The notes below the pieces were generated by a model. That model searched no databases. It was not told the origin of the DNA and was given only the letters and a program-made list of their open reading frames with translations. The translations under genes and the position numbers were made by a program. A stretch of DNA of 64,000 nucleotides, taken from contig JAYPEX010000003.1 in NCBI GenBank assembly GCA_038125995.1, forward strand, positions 62,001-126,000, given 5' to 3'. Source of the DNA: MAG-120531 sp038125995 (GTDB taxonomy: Bacteria; Bacteroidota; Bacteroidia; Flavobacteriales; Flavobacteriaceae). This document shows positions 1 to 10,035 of this stretch, in pieces; the first letter of the stretch is position 1; every line of letters begins with the position of its first letter.

Positions 1-513
1 CATTATTTCGAGGAATTAGGAGTTGAGGTCGATGTGGTTAGAAACGACAAAGTCCTACTTGAGGATATTGAGAAATACAACATGATCGTCCTATCTCCAG
101 GTCCTGGAATTCCAGATGAAGCCGGTTTACTTAAAGAAATCATCAATCGTTTCGGTCCAACCAAAAAAATATTTGGAGTTTGCCTTGGACAACAGGCTAT
201 CGGTGAAGTTTATGGTGCAACACTAAAGAATTTAGAACAGGTTTATCACGGAGTTGCAACGGAGGTTTCCATCGATAAAAACGATCCCTTATTTACAGGA
301 CTCGGAGATCACATTCAAGTGGGAAGATATCACTCGTGGGTGATCGATGCCAATTCAGATACGACTGCTTTTGATATTATATCAACTGATGAGAATGATC
401 AAATAATGGCCATCAGACATAAAGAATACAATATTTGCTCTGTTCAGTTTCATCCGGAATCAGTACTAACTCCAAAGGGTAAAAAACTTTTAGAAAATTG
501 GTTAAAGAATTAA
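1..513 (+). CDS. trpG: Anthranilate synthase glutamine amidotransferase subunit (5' end outside window)
   Basis: Supplies ammonia from glutamine to TrpE in the first committed step of tryptophan synthesis. The gene is cut by the window edge: the frame is open from base 1 (first visible residues HYFEELGVEV), and about 17-20 N-terminal residues of the class I amidotransferase fold lie outside. Visible are the PGPG loop, the nucleophile elbow GVCLGQQ with the catalytic Cys, and the FHPES motif with the His and Glu of the triad. It is the first visible gene of trpG-D-C-F-B-A, and trpD begins one base after its stop. trpE is expected just upstream, which is inference. The GTG at 34 is internal and not the start. 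Confidence 0.95.
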   Translation, partial: HYFEELGVEVDVVRNDKVLLEDIEKYNMIVLSPGPGIPDEAGLLKEIINRFGPTKKIFGVCLGQQAIGEVYGATLKNLEQVYHGVATEVSIDKNDPLFTGLGDHIQVGRYHSWVIDANSDTTAFDIISTDENDQIMAIRHKEYNICSVQFHPESVLTPKGKKLLENWLKN

Positions 514-514
514 A

Positions 515-1504
515 ATGAAAGAGGTATTAAACAGATTGATTCAACATCAAACACTCTCCAAATCAGAAGCGAATGAAATTCTGATTCATATTGCTAATGG
601 CTCTTATAATACAAGCCAAATTGCATCATTTTTGACAGTTTATATGATGCGTTCTGTTGCAGTTGAAGAATTAGAAGGATTTAGAGAAGCATTACTTGAG
701 CTTTGTCTAAATGTGGATTTATCTATGTATAATCCTATTGATTTATGCGGAACTGGTGGAGACGGAAAAGACACCTTCAATATTTCAACACTCGCCTCTT
801 TTGTGACAGCAGGTGCTGGAGTAAAAGTTGCGAAACACGGAAATTATGGGGTCTCCTCAAGCTGTGGATCTTCCAATGTTTTAGAGTATTTAGGAATCAA
901 ATTTAGCAATGATAAAGACTATTTAGAAAGAGCAATCGACAAGGTTGGCCTCTGTATTTTACACGCCCCTCTCTTTCATCCTGCCATGAAAAATGTGGCA
1001 CCAATTCGAAAAGATTTAGGTGTAAAAACATTCTTTAATATGTTAGGTCCTATGGTCAATCCAGCTTTTCCTCCCAATCAAATGGTTGGAGTATTTAATT
1101 TAGAATTAGCCCGATTGTACAGTTACCTCTACCAAAAAACTGATAAAAATTATAGTATTGTTCACGCCTTAGACGGATACGATGAAATCTCACTCACTGG
1201 AGATGCAAAAGTGATCAGTAGAGGAGATGAAAAAATTATAAATGCTGCTAATTTTAATTTAAATCCCTTGCAAATGAGTCAAATCGCAGGGGGTAATACA
1301 ATCGAGAATGCCGCAAAGATATTTTTAAGCGTCCTTGAAGATCAATCCACTGATGCTCAAAAACAAGTGGTTTGTGCTAACGCTGCTCTGGCTATTAAGA
1401 CCGTTAAAAACATCAACTTAACAGAAGCCTATCAACAGGCTCAAGAAAGTATTGAAAGTGGTAACGCACTTGCTGTATTCAAAAAATTACAAGAGTTAAA
1501 CTAA
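515..1504 (+). CDS. trpD: Anthranilate phosphoribosyltransferase
   Basis: Transfers the phosphoribosyl group of PRPP to anthranilate, the second step of tryptophan synthesis, in the cytoplasm. The 329-residue length is normal for the family. The PRPP-binding glycine loop GTGGDGKDTFN lies at about residues 79-89, followed by the KHGNYGVSSSCGSSN region that contacts substrate, and the anthranilate-site stretch with HPAMKNVAPIRKDLG. ATG is one base after trpG, and the stop overlaps the trpC start in TAATG, so it is translationally coupled within the trp operon. Nothing unusual is seen. Confidence 0.97.
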   Translation: MKEVLNRLIQHQTLSKSEANEILIHIANGSYNTSQIASFLTVYMMRSVAVEELEGFREALLELCLNVDLSMYNPIDLCGTGGDGKDTFNISTLASFVTAGAGVKVAKHGNYGVSSSCGSSNVLEYLGIKFSNDKDYLERAIDKVGLCILHAPLFHPAMKNVAPIRKDLGVKTFFNMLGPMVNPAFPPNQMVGVFNLELARLYSYLYQKTDKNYSIVHALDGYDEISLTGDAKVISRGDEKIINAANFNLNPLQMSQIAGGNTIENAAKIFLSVLEDQSTDAQKQVVCANAALAIKTVKNINLTEAYQQAQESIESGNALAVFKKLQELN

Positions 1505-2283
1505 TGGATATTTTAGATCGTATTGTCATCGATAAACGTAAGGAAGTAGCTTTAAAAAAGCAACTGGTTTCTCAGCATCATTTAGAGGCAATGGCTCTTT
1601 TTGAACGCGATTGTATTTCAGTAAGTAATCGAATTAAAAATGCTGGTTCAGGAATCATTGCAGAACACAAAAGACGATCTCCTTCTAAATCAGTTATCAA
1701 TAACAACCACAAGGTATGGGAAGTTGCTAAAGGATATCAGGACGCAGGAGCTAGTGCCATGTCTGTTCTTACAGATCTCCACTATTTTGGAGGGGGCTTA
1801 GAAGACCTTCAAATGGCTAGAGCAACTGTCGATCTCCCCTTGCTTCGCAAAGACTTTACAATTGATCCCTATCAAATTATCGAAGCCAAAGCTTATGGAG
1901 CGGACTTTATATTGTTAATAGCAGCAATTCTAACTAGAGAGGAAATAGCTGATTTTTCAAAGTTAGCTCATACCTTAGGACTCGAAGTACTACTAGAGGT
2001 CCATAATTTAAAAGAACTTCAAAAATCAATCATGCCTTCATTGAATCTTATTGGAGTCAATAATAGAAATCTTAAAACTTTTGAAGTTTCAACTCAGATT
2101 TCTAAAGAACTTTCCACTCATATACCGGATGATTTTATCAAAGTATCAGAAAGTGGCATCAGTGATGTAGCTACGATTAAAGACTTGAAAACCTTTGGTT
2201 ATCATGGATTCCTAATTGGTGAAAACTTTATGAAAACAGATCATCCTGGTGAATCAGCTACTGAATTTGTAAACCAGTTATAA
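1504..2283 (+). CDS. trpC: Indole-3-glycerol phosphate synthase
   Basis: Closes the indole ring of 1-(2-carboxyphenylamino)-deoxyribulose phosphate to give indole-3-glycerol phosphate. A single-domain (beta/alpha)8 barrel of 259 residues, not fused to TrpF as in enterobacteria. Visible are the substrate-binding IAEHKRRSPSK strand, the LLRKDFTIDPYQ motif with the catalytic Lys, LLEVHN, the GVNNRNL motif, SESGI and the phosphate-binding GFLIGENFM. The start ATG overlaps the trpD stop by one base, and trpF begins one base after the stop. Confidence 0.97.
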   Translation: MDILDRIVIDKRKEVALKKQLVSQHHLEAMALFERDCISVSNRIKNAGSGIIAEHKRRSPSKSVINNNHKVWEVAKGYQDAGASAMSVLTDLHYFGGGLEDLQMARATVDLPLLRKDFTIDPYQIIEAKAYGADFILLIAAILTREEIADFSKLAHTLGLEVLLEVHNLKELQKSIMPSLNLIGVNNRNLKTFEVSTQISKELSTHIPDDFIKVSESGISDVATIKDLKTFGYHGFLIGENFMKTDHPGESATEFVNQL

Positions 2284-2284
2284 A

Positions 2285-2947
2285 ATGAAGCGACTAAAAG
2301 ACATAAAGCTTAAGGTTTGTGGGATGAGAGATGCTCAGAACATCAAAGAAATCTATGAAATGAGACCCCATTATATGGGACTCATCTTTTGGGAACCTTC
2401 CAAGCGTTATGTGGATCCAAATATAGTTGTCGCAGTAGATCCAAGTGTTCAACTTATTGGAGTGTTTGTAAACGAAACGATTGAACTTATATTAGAGAAA
2501 GTCATCAATTACCATCTCAGCGGAGTTCAACTTCACGGTAGTGAATCCAATGAATTTTGTTCAAAACTCATGGAGTTGTTTTTAAACAAGAACTTAGACA
2601 TCAAAATCATCAAGGCATTTTCAGTTGGAGATTCCTTTGATTTTAGCCTACTCCATGCATACGAGAATCATTGTGATTACTTCTTATTCGACACCAAAGG
2701 GGAACTTCCAGGGGGAACTGGAAAAAGCTTTTCATGGGAACTTCTTAAAAACTATAATTTAGACACCCCTTATTTCTTAAGTGGAGGAATTAGCGAGTCA
2801 CATTTGCTAGATTTGGAACACTTTTTTACAACTAAGTACTCAGAAAAGTGTATAGCTATTGATATCAACTCAAAATTTGAAATCAGCCCCGCTTTAAAGG
2901 ATATTGAAAAATTAAAACGATTTAAAACTAGATTCTATCAATCATAG
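2285..2947 (+). CDS. trpF: Phosphoribosylanthranilate isomerase
   Basis: Amadori isomerisation of phosphoribosylanthranilate, the step before TrpC. The 220-residue barrel carries the N-terminal KVCGMRD motif with the catalytic Cys, the HGSE strand, FDTKGELPGGTGKSFSW with the catalytic Asp, and the C-terminal SGGI phosphate-binding loop. It sits one base after trpC and 16 bases before trpB. The order C-F-B-A with separate trpC and trpF is usual in Bacteroidota. The end of the protein is a little longer than minimal family members but has no extra domain. Confidence 0.95.
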   Translation: MKRLKDIKLKVCGMRDAQNIKEIYEMRPHYMGLIFWEPSKRYVDPNIVVAVDPSVQLIGVFVNETIELILEKVINYHLSGVQLHGSESNEFCSKLMELFLNKNLDIKIIKAFSVGDSFDFSLLHAYENHCDYFLFDTKGELPGGTGKSFSWELLKNYNLDTPYFLSGGISESHLLDLEHFFTTKYSEKCIAIDINSKFEISPALKDIEKLKRFKTRFYQS

Positions 2948-2963
2948 TTAAAACTATATAAAA

Positions 2964-4145
2964 ATGAGTTATCAAGTAAACGAAAAAGGATATTACGGAG
3001 ATTTTGGAGGTGCATACATTCCTGAAATGCTCTATCCCAATGTTGAGGAATTGAGAAAAGTATATGTGGAAATTACCAGTGAAGATTCTTTTAAGAAAGA
3101 ATTCGATCAGTTACTAAAGGAATATGTAGGAAGACCTACTCCTTTATACTACGCTAAACGGCTCTCTGAAAAATACAACACTAAGATTTATCTCAAAAGA
3201 GAAGATCTCTGCCATACTGGTGCGCATAAGGTCAACAATACGATCGGGCAAATTCTATTAGCTAAACGATTGGGCAAAAATAGAATCATCGCTGAGACAG
3301 GGGCTGGTCAACACGGAGTTGCTACTGCAACCGTCTGTGCACTTATGGGAATACAGTGTATTGTCTATATGGGTGAAATCGATATCAAAAGACAGGCACC
3401 CAACGTAGCTCGTATGAAAATGTTAGGAGCTGAAGTTAGGGCGGCAAAATCAGGCTCCAAAACACTAAAAGACGCCACAAATGAAGCCATTAGAGACTGG
3501 ATTAACAATCCTGTAGACACTCATTACATCATTGGATCGGTGGTAGGACCTCATCCCTATCCCGATATGGTAGCACGTTTTCAATCGGTGATCTCTGCTG
3601 AAATTAAGATGCAACTCTTAGAAAAAGAAGGCAGAGATTATCCAGATCACGTGATTGCTTGTGTGGGTGGTGGATCCAATGCAGCTGGAGCCTATTATCA
3701 TTATTTAGATCGACCAGAAGTTAATATCATCGCCGTAGAAGCTGCAGGCAAGGGTATTCACTCTGGTGAAAGTGCAGCCACCTCAGTACTTGGTAAAGAA
3801 GGAATTATACACGGCTCTAAAACGTTGCTCATGCAATCGAAGGATGGTCAGATTACTGAACCCTACTCCATTTCTGCTGGACTAGATTATCCTGGTGTTG
3901 GTCCAATGCACGCCAATTTATACCGAACTAAAAGAGCTGAATTTATATCAGCTACAGATGAGGAGGCGATGACCGCTGGATTAGAACTTTGTAAACTAGA
4001 GGGAATCATTCCGGCTATTGAAACTTCCCATGCTTTAGCGGCTTTAGATCACAGAGCATTTTCCAGCGATGATGTAGTCGTAATTAATTTATCTGGAAGA
4101 GGTGATAAAGATTTAGGAAACTACATCGAATATTTTAACTTTTAA
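2964..4145 (+). CDS. trpB: Tryptophan synthase beta chain
   Basis: PLP enzyme that condenses indole with serine to form tryptophan, working as an alpha2beta2 complex with TrpA. Length 393 is typical of the TrpB1 class that partners TrpA. Visible features are the N-terminal GDFGGAYIPEML segment, the PLP lysine in HTGAHKVNN, the ETGAGQHGVATA loop, the phosphate-binding VGGGSNA loop and the C-terminal NLSGRGDKD motif. It is followed after 11 bases by trpA, as expected for subunits of one complex. Confidence 0.98.
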   Translation: MSYQVNEKGYYGDFGGAYIPEMLYPNVEELRKVYVEITSEDSFKKEFDQLLKEYVGRPTPLYYAKRLSEKYNTKIYLKREDLCHTGAHKVNNTIGQILLAKRLGKNRIIAETGAGQHGVATATVCALMGIQCIVYMGEIDIKRQAPNVARMKMLGAEVRAAKSGSKTLKDATNEAIRDWINNPVDTHYIIGSVVGPHPYPDMVARFQSVISAEIKMQLLEKEGRDYPDHVIACVGGGSNAAGAYYHYLDRPEVNIIAVEAAGKGIHSGESAATSVLGKEGIIHGSKTLLMQSKDGQITEPYSISAGLDYPGVGPMHANLYRTKRAEFISATDEEAMTAGLELCKLEGIIPAIETSHALAALDHRAFSSDDVVVINLSGRGDKDLGNYIEYFNF

Positions 4146-4156
4146 AAAGCAAACTA

Positions 4157-4921
4157 ATGAACCGAATAAAACAATTATTTGATTCTAAAAAGAATATACT
4201 ATCCATCTATTTTACTGCAGGTTACCCAAAAAAGGAAGATACGACAAGGGTTCTAAAAAGTCTTGCATCACAAGGTGTTGATCTCATAGAAATAGGACTA
4301 CCATTTTCTGATCCTCTAGCGGATGGCCCTATAATTCAGGAAAGTTCAACCGAAGCGCTATGTAACGGCATGAGCTCAGAAGTGCTTTTTGAACAACTAA
4401 AAGACATCAGAAATGAGGTATCCATTCCTCTAATTATCATGGGGTATTTTAATCCCGTAATGCAATACGGGGTGGAAGCATTCTGTAAAAAATGCAAAGA
4501 AGTTGGTATTGATGGATTAATACTCCCAGATCTTCCACTAGAAGAATACCAAGAGCATTACGCATCCGTATTTGAAAAATACAACCTTGCTAATATTTTC
4601 CTGATTACACCACAAACATCTGACGAACGAATCAAAGCAATTGACAAGGCTTCCAGTGCATTTATCTATTTAGTAAGTACTGCATCTGTCACAGGTAATC
4701 AATCGGGGTTTGGAGCTAATCAGGAAGCTTATTTTAAGAGAATTTCCGATATGAATCTAGAAAATCCGCTCATCGTAGGTTTTGGAATCAAAGATAAACA
4801 GACCTTTGATCAAGCTACCAAATACACTTATGGTGCGATTATTGGAACTGCCTTTATCAATTCAATTACAGAGAATGGAATTGATGGGATCCCAAATTTC
4901 ATCAAAGGAATCCGTTCTTAA
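4157..4921 (+). CDS. trpA: Tryptophan synthase alpha chain
   Basis: Cleaves indole-3-glycerol phosphate to indole, which is channelled to TrpB. The 254-residue barrel has the catalytic Glu in IEIGLPFSDPLADGP, the catalytic Asp in LILPDLPLEEY, and the phosphate-binding GFGIKD and GAIIGTAF motifs. It is the last gene of the operon. Its TAA overlaps the stop of the convergent M20 peptidase gene in the palindrome TTAA, and no hairpin terminator is visible between the two. Confidence 0.97.
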   Translation: MNRIKQLFDSKKNILSIYFTAGYPKKEDTTRVLKSLASQGVDLIEIGLPFSDPLADGPIIQESSTEALCNGMSSEVLFEQLKDIRNEVSIPLIIMGYFNPVMQYGVEAFCKKCKEVGIDGLILPDLPLEEYQEHYASVFEKYNLANIFLITPQTSDERIKAIDKASSAFIYLVSTASVTGNQSGFGANQEAYFKRISDMNLENPLIVGFGIKDKQTFDQATKYTYGAIIGTAFINSITENGIDGIPNFIKGIRS

Positions 4922-6423
4922 TTCTGACTAAAAAGCGCGTAAAATAGTCGAATTCCATAATCGATTTGACCAATTCTCAAGTTCTCATTGGGAGCGTGTT
5001 GATTGTTATCTGCGTTAACTGTAGGTAGAATAAATGCTGGCAATTTCATTTGATTGACAAATGGAGCAATGGGAACAGTACCTCCCATAGTTCTGATTTG
5101 TACAACTTCTTGTTCAAAAGTTTGCTTCATCAAATTCACCAAATGATTGCCAAAAGGATGGTTGATATCCGTGCGAAAAGCATCCATGACACCCCCCTCT
5201 TCAACTTTTACGATATTGGAGAAGGATTTGCGCTCCTCATCAGTTGGGTCTTGATTTACAACATGATACCCTTGTTTTACAATATGTTGCCTAACAAGTT
5301 TTTTTAATCGAGTCCCATCGCTCTCAACGACCAGTCTCAAATCTAATTCTGCTATTGCAGTTGCAGGGACAATGGTACGAGCATTATCACCCACCCATGC
5401 AGATGCCATTCCTCTAATATTTAACGATGGATATTGAAGGGATTCTTGATAATAAGATCCCACTTTCTCAGAATTTTGAATCACCAATCGATCTAAGAAA
5501 TCTGTTTCTATATCAGGTACTGCCTTTAAAATAGAAGAAGTAGCTGCATCAATTTGAATACCGTCATAATAACCGTCAACAAGAACTTTACCAGAAGTAT
5601 CCTTAAAAGATGCTAGCAAATGTGTTAATGTATAGGCAGGGTTGGGAGCGTAATTCCCAAAATGTCCGGAATGCTGTGCTAATTTTGGACCATAAGTCGT
5701 CAAAGTCATCGTGGTAATCCCTCGACATCCATATACAACAGTTGGATTTAATGAGGCGTGCATTGGACCATCTCCTATGATGAGGTAATCGGCATCAAAA
5801 AGCTCACCATAAGCACTCAAAGCTGCAGTTAGCGGAGCTGATGATTTCTCTTCTTCACTGTCTAATAGCACTTTGATATTATAAGCGAGATCTATTTTTT
5901 GTTCTTGAAGCAAATCAATGGCGTTCAATAACATCACAATAGGACCTTTATCGTCTGAAGTGGATCTTCCGTATAGCCTCCAATCGTAATTTAAATTTTC
6001 ATTTAAAGCTTCTAAATCTCTTTCTTTCCATCCCCCATCTTTCGGCACTTTTAGAACCATTTTGTAAGGATCTTCCTGATCCCATTTACTCTTATCAACA
6101 GCCTGACCATCAAAATGCATATAGATAAGCAATGTCTCTTTATCTTCCTTCATGGGAAGTGCAGCAAAAAATAAATTCTCACCAGATGTTGGAAGCACTG
6201 AAGTATTAAATCCTCTTTTAGTGAATTTCTCAGTAAGCCAATAAATATTGAGATTGATATCCGCATGATTGTTAGCATCATTGGGGATCTCCACAAAATC
6301 GGCTAGCTCCGCTATAGATTCTCTAATTTGTTTTTTAAAAATGTCTCTGTCAACTGGTCGCTTCGACTGAGCTATACCACTGGAAACAAATAATAGGGCT
6401 ATAAACGAAAAAAGTACTTTCAT
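4918..6423 (-). CDS. Exported M20-family metallopeptidase
   Basis: Probable zinc dipeptidase or carboxypeptidase of the M20/M28 superfamily acting in the periplasm. The N-terminus is a signal peptide (MKVLFSFIALLFVSSGIAQS). The metal-site motifs are in order: MHFDGQ (first His and Asp), SDDKGP, then DSEEEKSS with the catalytic Glu and bridging ligand, and a late HAPNE with the last His. The 501-residue length fits M20 enzymes with an inserted dimerisation (lid) domain. It is transcribed alone, converges on trpA and lies 50 bases before pyc on the same strand (pyc ends at 6474). The substrate cannot be read from the sequence. Confidence 0.9.
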   Translation of the reverse strand: MKVLFSFIALLFVSSGIAQSKRPVDRDIFKKQIRESIAELADFVEIPNDANNHADINLNIYWLTEKFTKRGFNTSVLPTSGENLFFAALPMKEDKETLLIYMHFDGQAVDKSKWDQEDPYKMVLKVPKDGGWKERDLEALNENLNYDWRLYGRSTSDDKGPIVMLLNAIDLLQEQKIDLAYNIKVLLDSEEEKSSAPLTAALSAYGELFDADYLIIGDGPMHASLNPTVVYGCRGITTMTLTTYGPKLAQHSGHFGNYAPNPAYTLTHLLASFKDTSGKVLVDGYYDGIQIDAATSSILKAVPDIETDFLDRLVIQNSEKVGSYYQESLQYPSLNIRGMASAWVGDNARTIVPATAIAELDLRLVVESDGTRLKKLVRQHIVKQGYHVVNQDPTDEERKSFSNIVKVEEGGVMDAFRTDINHPFGNHLVNLMKQTFEQEVVQIRTMGGTVPIAPFVNQMKLPAFILPTVNADNNQHAPNENLRIGQIDYGIRLFYALFSQN

Positions 6424-6473
6424 CTTTGTGTATTTAAAAGATGAAAGTACGAATTTTTAATGTGAAAAAAAAC

Positions 6474-9400
6474 CTATTCTAATGTCAGAACTAAATCATC
6501 AGGATTTACTAAATCACCACCTTTTAGTTGAATCGATTTTACAACCCCTTCAGCATTTGAGGTAACCGTGGTCTCCATTTTCATCGCTTCTATGATAAAC
6601 AATGGTTGATTTTTCTTAACCGCCTCACCTCTTTTTACAAATACTGATGACAACAATCCTTGCAATGGAGCTCCAATCTGTTTTTCATCACTTGTAGCTG
6701 CTTTGATATTTTCACTCTTATCGACTTTTACGGATGTGTCTTTCACCTGAATCGTTCTCAACTGTCCGTTAAGTTTAAAGTAAATCGTCACATTTCCTTG
6801 AGCGTCAGGTTCTGACTTTAACATCAGTTTGATCAATATATAAACTCCCTCATCTAATTTGACCATGATTTCCTCTCCGATATCCATTCCGTAGAAGAAG
6901 TTTTTAGTGGGTAAATTGAGAACGTTTCCGTACTTGAGATGTAATTGATAGGCGTCTTCAAAAACTTTAGGATAGAGTTTATAAGACAAGAAATCTGTGA
7001 TTTCTAGTTTTCTAACCATCCCCTTAGAGAATTTGCGTTTGAACTTCTTAAATTCAGTTTCAAAATCTATTGGATCTAAATGAGCATTTGGACGATCTGT
7101 AAAAGGCTTGATGTCTTTTAAAACTTTAGCCTGTACCTCTTTTGGAAATCCTCCTACTGGTTGCCCCAAATCTCCTTTAAAGAAGCTGATTACCGAATCT
7201 GGGAAATCCATCGTTTCACCGCGATCTAATACATCCTCAGGAGTATAGTTGTTCGAGATTAAGAACTGAGCCATATCACCAACCACTTTAGAACTTGGAG
7301 TTACTTTAACGATATCTCCAAAGAGTTGGTTCACTTTTCCGTACATCTTAGTCACCTCAGGAAACTTATCTTCCAATCCAAGAGCGATTGCTTGTCCTTT
7401 AAGATTGGAATATTGACCTCCTGGTATTTCATGCTTGTATACTTCTCCTGTACCAGCTTTTAATCCAGATTCAAATCCGTAATAGTACTGACGTACCGTC
7501 TCCCAGTAGTCTGAATAACGTGCTAAAGAATCTGAATCGATTGGGTTTTCTCTCTCATTAAATTTTAAAAGCTCAACCATAGAGTTGAAGTTCGGCTGTG
7601 AAGTCAATCCAGACAATCCACCTTGAGCCACATCAATTACATCTACTCCTGCTTCAATTGCTTTGATGTACATCGCAGCCTGAGTAGAAGAAGTATCGTG
7701 TGTATGTAAATGAATTGGAATAGAAACTTCAGATTTTAAAGCAGAAATCAATTCATAAGCGGCATAAGGTTTTAACAATCCCGCCATATCTTTTACTCCT
7801 AAAATATGTGCTCCTGCATTTTCGACATCTTTAGCGAGCTGAATGTAGTAATCTAGGGTGTATTTTGTTTTACTTGGGTCTAAGATATCTCCTGTGTAAC
7901 AAATAGTACCTTCTGCAATTCCTTGAGTTCTATTGCGAACGTGTTCAATAGCAGGCGCAATGGACTCCATCCAGTTTAGTGAATCAAATATTCTAAACAC
8001 ATCGATCCCCGTTTCCCACGATTGTTCTACGAATTTTTCAATTAAATTATCTGGATAAGCTTTATAACCTACTCCATTAGAACCTCTGAGTAACATTTGT
8101 AAAAGAACATTTGGCATCGCTTTTCTGAGCAATGCTAAACGCTCCCATGGATTTTCTTGTAAGAAACGCAAGCAGACATCAAAGGTTGCTCCTCCCCATA
8201 CTTCCATTGAGAAAATTTCTGGATGGGTTTTAGCATAACTTTCAGCTACCGCCAACATATCAATTGTACGCATACGAGTCGCTAAAAGCGATTGATGCGC
8301 GTCTCTCATAGTCGTATCTGTAAAATGAATTTTCTTTTCATTTTTTAACCACTGAGCAAATTTTTCAGGACCGAGTTCCGTCAATAAATCTTTTGTTCCT
8401 TTTGGATAGTCTCCCTTAGGAATAGAGGGAATTACGGGCTTCGAAAAAACCTTATTTTGTTCAATTTTCTTTACATCTGGATTTCCATTGACAATGGTTT
8501 CACCTAGATATGCCAATAATTTATTCGCCCTATTCTTAGTCTCTTTAATATTGAACAGTTCAGGAGTATCTTTTATAAAGTTAACAGTAGTTTTTCCATT
8601 TACAAAAGTCTCATGAGCGAGAATATTATCCAAAAAGGCCATATTGGTTTCCACCCCACGAATTCTAAATTCAGAAAGCGCCCTACGCATCTTACGACAA
8701 GATCCATCTAGGGTTCTACTAATTGCCGATACTTTTACAAGCATAGAGTCAAAGAAAGGAGAAATAGATACCCCTTGATAGATACTACCTGCATCTAGTC
8801 GAATTCCAAGACCTGACGCAGAACGGTAGGTAGTCACAACTCCGTAATCAGGTTTAAAATCATTTGCTGGATTTTCAGTGGTAATTCTACACTGAAGTGC
8901 ATAGCCCGTTACAGTAATTGATTCCTGGGTAGGAATTTTAATTTGTTCATCAGAGAGTTTATAACCACCAGCAATAAACAATTGCGTCTTTACCAAATCG
9001 ATATTGGTAATCATCTCCGTTACCGTGTGTTCAACCTGAATTCTTGGGTTTACCTCGATAAAGTATATCGAGCCATCTTCATCCACTAAGAATTCGACAG
9101 TTCCGATATTGTTGTAATTTACCGCCTTACAAATATCTAAGGCATACTGATAGAGACTGTCTTTCGTTTCTTGCGGAAGCCCCAATGATGGAGCGTATTC
9201 GATCACCTTTTGATATCTTCTTTGAACTGAACAATCACGTTCAAAGAGATGGACCATATTACCATGGGTATCGGCCACGATTTGAATTTCAATATGTTTT
9301 GGATTTTCAACAAACTTTTCTAAGAAAACTGTATCATCTCCAAAAGCGTTTAGTGATTCTCTTCTCGATTCTGGATAAGCTTTAATAAGCTCCTCCTCAG

Positions 9401-9923
9401 TGCGAATCACACGCATTCCTCGACCTCCACCTCCTGAGGCAGCTTTTAGCATTAATGGATAACCTATAATTTGCGCCTCTTCTAAAGCAATTTCAAGAGT
9501 ATCTAAATCCTTTTCCGAGGATCTTATGATAGGAATATTGTGCTTTTGCGCAACTTCCTTTGCCATAATTTTATCCCCAAGCGCTTTAAGAACAGATACC
9601 TTTGGTCCAATAAAAATGATTCCATTATCAGCACATTTTTGAGCAAATGTGGCATTTTCAGACAAAAATCCGTATCCAGGGTGAATCGCTTGAACACCAG
9701 ATTTTAAAGCAACTCTGATAATTTCATCAATGTCCAAATAGGGCTTTAAAGGTTCCGTATCTGATCCAATTTGATAGGCTTCGTCAGCTTTATATCGGTG
9801 CAGCGAATAGCGATCTTCATAGGTAAAAACCCCTACAGTTTTTACTCCAATTTCAACACATGCTCTAAAAATTCTAATGGCTATTTCACCTCTATTGGCA
9901 ACTAATACTTTTTTAATCTTCAC
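6474..9923 (-). CDS. pyc: Pyruvate carboxylase
   Basis: Biotin enzyme that carboxylates pyruvate to oxaloacetate, replenishing the citric acid cycle. The single 1149-residue chain has the order biotin carboxylase (about 1-450, with the glycine-rich ATP loop GGGGRGM and EVNPRIQVEHTVTE), carboxyltransferase (from about 535, FTDTTMRDAHQS, and HTHDTS metal ligands), and a C-terminal biotinyl domain with EAMKMET, where Lys about 1115 is the biotin site. This is the full-length alpha4-type architecture. A TAAATTTG promoter box lies 48 nt upstream of the ATG. The biotin ligase BirA encoded at 15772-16512 should modify it. Confidence 0.98.
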   Translation of the reverse strand: MKIKKVLVANRGEIAIRIFRACVEIGVKTVGVFTYEDRYSLHRYKADEAYQIGSDTEPLKPYLDIDEIIRVALKSGVQAIHPGYGFLSENATFAQKCADNGIIFIGPKVSVLKALGDKIMAKEVAQKHNIPIIRSSEKDLDTLEIALEEAQIIGYPLMLKAASGGGGRGMRVIRTEEELIKAYPESRRESLNAFGDDTVFLEKFVENPKHIEIQIVADTHGNMVHLFERDCSVQRRYQKVIEYAPSLGLPQETKDSLYQYALDICKAVNYNNIGTVEFLVDEDGSIYFIEVNPRIQVEHTVTEMITNIDLVKTQLFIAGGYKLSDEQIKIPTQESITVTGYALQCRITTENPANDFKPDYGVVTTYRSASGLGIRLDAGSIYQGVSISPFFDSMLVKVSAISRTLDGSCRKMRRALSEFRIRGVETNMAFLDNILAHETFVNGKTTVNFIKDTPELFNIKETKNRANKLLAYLGETIVNGNPDVKKIEQNKVFSKPVIPSIPKGDYPKGTKDLLTELGPEKFAQWLKNEKKIHFTDTTMRDAHQSLLATRMRTIDMLAVAESYAKTHPEIFSMEVWGGATFDVCLRFLQENPWERLALLRKAMPNVLLQMLLRGSNGVGYKAYPDNLIEKFVEQSWETGIDVFRIFDSLNWMESIAPAIEHVRNRTQGIAEGTICYTGDILDPSKTKYTLDYYIQLAKDVENAGAHILGVKDMAGLLKPYAAYELISALKSEVSIPIHLHTHDTSSTQAAMYIKAIEAGVDVIDVAQGGLSGLTSQPNFNSMVELLKFNERENPIDSDSLARYSDYWETVRQYYYGFESGLKAGTGEVYKHEIPGGQYSNLKGQAIALGLEDKFPEVTKMYGKVNQLFGDIVKVTPSSKVVGDMAQFLISNNYTPEDVLDRGETMDFPDSVISFFKGDLGQPVGGFPKEVQAKVLKDIKPFTDRPNAHLDPIDFETEFKKFKRKFSKGMVRKLEITDFLSYKLYPKVFEDAYQLHLKYGNVLNLPTKNFFYGMDIGEEIMVKLDEGVYILIKLMLKSEPDAQGNVTIYFKLNGQLRTIQVKDTSVKVDKSENIKAATSDEKQIGAPLQGLLSSVFVKRGEAVKKNQPLFIIEAMKMETTVTSNAEGVVKSIQLKGGDLVNPDDLVLTLE

Positions 9924-9971
9924 CTTTATATCGATTTTAAATTAACGAACTATCGTAATTTCTCTCATTTG

Positions 9972-9979
9972 CAAATTTA
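9972..9979 (-). promoter_or_regulatory. -7 promoter element of pyc (TAAATTTG)
   Basis: Exact match to the Bacteroidota -7 consensus TAnnTTTG on the minus strand, 48 nt upstream of the pyc ATG, which predicts a leader of about 45 nt. I could not recognise a -33 element at normal spacing. The rest of 9924-10111 is AT-rich and contains the inverted repeat at 10036-10063. Confidence 0.55.
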
Positions 9980-10035
9980 ATGCATAACAAGAGAACTAAC
10001 TAGAGGGATGGATATTAAAATTCTTAATTTAAATA

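Noticed and set aside
1..4921. Attenuator or T-box control of the trp operon
   Set aside because: The operon start is outside the window, so no leader can be examined; no internal hairpin or leader peptide is visible between the genes.
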